Shown in pieces: positions 13,533 to 14,230 of a stretch of 14,230 nt of DNA (position 1 is its first letter; each line of letters starts with the position of its first letter). The position numbers were made by a program, and so were the translations under genes. Source of the DNA: a bacterium (GTDB taxonomy: Bacteria; Patescibacteriota; Minisyncoccia; UBA6257; GWB1-50-10); assembly GCA_027310975.1 (NCBI GenBank), contig DAICZV010000016.1:1-14230 (forward strand). The letters run 5' to 3'. A model generated the notes under the pieces. It saw only the letters and a program-made list of their open reading frames with translations. It was not told the DNA's origin and did not search any database.

Positions 13533-14095
13533 ACGCCGGAATACTTATTAAGCTTCATTCCAACGTCTGCCACTAAATTACCCTGTACGTCGCGAAGTTC
13601 AAAATCAAAATATCCTTCCATCAACGGCTTGGTAGGCACAGCTCTTTCTAGTAAAGCGATAATTCCTGGGAAATTACCAGCATCCTTGTCGGCACTCAAG
13701 GCGTCAGCCCAACCAGATTTTGGCTTAGCGGGATCATAGAGAAAGTATTCGCTCGCCAATTCAGCGTCACCTTGCTTCAATGCGTCAATGAACATCTGGA
13801 GCGTTCCCTCCGGGGTGCTGCTACCATAAGTATCCGCGCGCATCGCGGATTCATAATTCTGCATCGCCGCATTATAGAGCGCTATGTTTTCCTGGAGCTG
13901 GGCTCTCTGGACGGCCGCCGGGCTCAACCACCACTGCCAGGCAAAATAGAGTCCGACGATAACGAGGATAACAAAAAATAGAGCAGAGACCGCCCAAAAT
14001 TTCCACCGGCTCTTTTTCTGCGGCTCCAAAACCGGTCCCGCCGGCTGTGCCGGCTGGATCGGCGGTAATCCTCCATTTTGCATTGATTCCTCCAT
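13511..14095 (-). CDS. Single-pass membrane protein with extracytoplasmic NTF2-like domain
   Basis: 194 residues from ATG 14095, chosen because AGGAG lies 6 bases upstream; a frame extension to 14161 lacks a ribosome binding site. ATG 14083 (behind GGAGG) is an alternative start. The N-terminus is Pro-rich and cytoplasmic (PPIQPAQPAGPVLEPQKK). One transmembrane helix follows at about 33-54 (FWAVSALFFVILVIVGLYFAW). Outside there is a helical stretch, then STPEGTLQMFIDALKQGDAELASEYFLYD (split here: STPEGTLQMF, then DALKQGDAELASEYF), which resembles the start of NTF2-like/DUF4878-type domains; that match is tentative. The end is a beta-like FDFELRDVQGNLVADVGMKL and SGVWKIENM. It is cotranscribed with, and overlaps, the large secreted zinc protein, so it may help in its export, anchoring or regulation. 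Confidence 0.82.
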   Translation of the reverse strand: MEESMQNGGLPPIQPAQPAGPVLEPQKKSRWKFWAVSALFFVILVIVGLYFAWQWWLSPAAVQRAQLQENIALYNAAMQNYESAMRADTYGSSTPEGTLQMFIDALKQGDAELASEYFLYDPAKPKSGWADALSADKDAGNFPGIIALLERAVPTKPLMEGYFDFELRDVQGNLVADVGMKLNKYSGVWKIENM

Positions 14096-14130
14096 TTTTC
14101 TCTCCTGCCTCCCTAAAAACAAAAACAGCG

Positions 14131-14145
14131 GGAAGAAATTCTTCC
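14131..14145 (-). promoter_or_regulatory. Hairpin with U-rich tail in the 5' leader
   Basis: GGAAGAATTTCTTCC on the minus strand can form a stem of five or more pairs, and CGCTGTTTTTGTTTTT follows. It lies between the promoter and the Shine-Dalgarno sequence of the membrane gene, so it could act as a weak terminator or attenuator. No known riboswitch or leader peptide is recognised. Confidence 0.35.
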
Positions 14146-14175
14146 GAGCTGCTCTTTTCATCTCTATCCGCTTTA

Positions 14176-14203
14176 ATTTTAATCCTCAAAGAAACAACGG
14201 CAA
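14176..14203 (-). promoter_or_regulatory. Promoter of the membrane protein / secreted zinc protein operon
   Basis: On the minus strand TTGCCG (14203-14198), a 16-base spacer and TAAAAT (14181-14176). Transcription would start near 14169, giving a leader of about 73 bases before ATG 14095. Confidence 0.45.
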
Positions 14204-14230
14204 CCCACAGTTATCCCCAGAATGTATGGG

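Noticed and set aside
14096..14161. Upstream start of the membrane protein at 14161
   Set aside because: It has no ribosome binding site, crosses the leader hairpin and T-rich tract, and AGGAG stands 6 bases before ATG 14095.
9411..14219. Replication origin from DnaA-like boxes (TTGTCCACA near 9411, TTATCCCCA near 14210)
   Set aside because: Only two isolated, inexact boxes far apart, with no dnaA, dnaN or AT-rich unwinding region.
1..14230. Recoded TGA (code 25) as in some CPR lineages
   Set aside because: rpiB and the large secreted protein end cleanly in TGA where the next gene begins, and no conserved domain contains an in-frame TGA.

Overview
The window looks like part of a Candidate Phyla Radiation genome, most likely Parcubacteria or a relative. 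This is inferred from gene content and style: split transketolase subunits, compact operons with 4-8 base overlaps, Ser/Thr-rich 'TST' linkers in secreted proteins, and several start codons that sit directly behind a -10 box with no ribosome binding site. TGA is used as a stop (rpiB and the large secreted protein end in it), so the code is the standard bacterial one. Nearly all genes are on the minus strand. I saw no rRNA, tRNA, CRISPR array or transposase.

Layout. 1-1925 (minus, running off the left edge): the N-terminal 641 residues of a secreted protein built from alternating Ig-like and jelly-roll-like modules. 2035-7170 (minus): a probable sugar-phosphate operon, transcribed in the order peroxiredoxin, gap, rpiB, rpe, transketolase N-terminal subunit, a two-helix membrane protein, transketolase C-terminal subunit. 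An unusual inverted-repeat element (3411-3548) separates the two transketolase halves. 7171-7258: a compact divergent promoter in which both -35 boxes lie within one perfect 14-base palindrome. 7259-7954 (plus): an unrecognised 231-residue protein, the only plus-strand gene, closed by a strong terminator shared with the convergent genes. 8000-8997 (minus): a membrane-anchored DUF192 protein and a SpoU/TrmH RNA methyltransferase. 9045-9830: two small zinc-ribbon genes (77 and 52 residues) whose downstream regions are rich in hairpins and contain anti-Shine-Dalgarno-like sequence. 9837-14095 (minus): a single-pass membrane protein overlapping a 1231-residue secreted protein. The latter has an N-terminal zinc-dependent phospholipase C/S1-P1 nuclease-like domain followed by a lamin-tail-like domain, Fn3-like domains and a C-terminal beta-rich module.

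Functionally, gap plus rpiB, rpe and both transketolase halves supply the lower-glycolysis entry and most of the non-oxidative pentose phosphate steps, a common minimal carbon metabolism in these lineages; a peroxidase leads the operon. The secreted proteins at both ends suggest interaction with other cells or with external polymers. The large zinc hydrolase-like protein could release phospholipid head groups or nucleotides for an organism likely to depend on scavenging, but its substrate cannot be told from the sequence.
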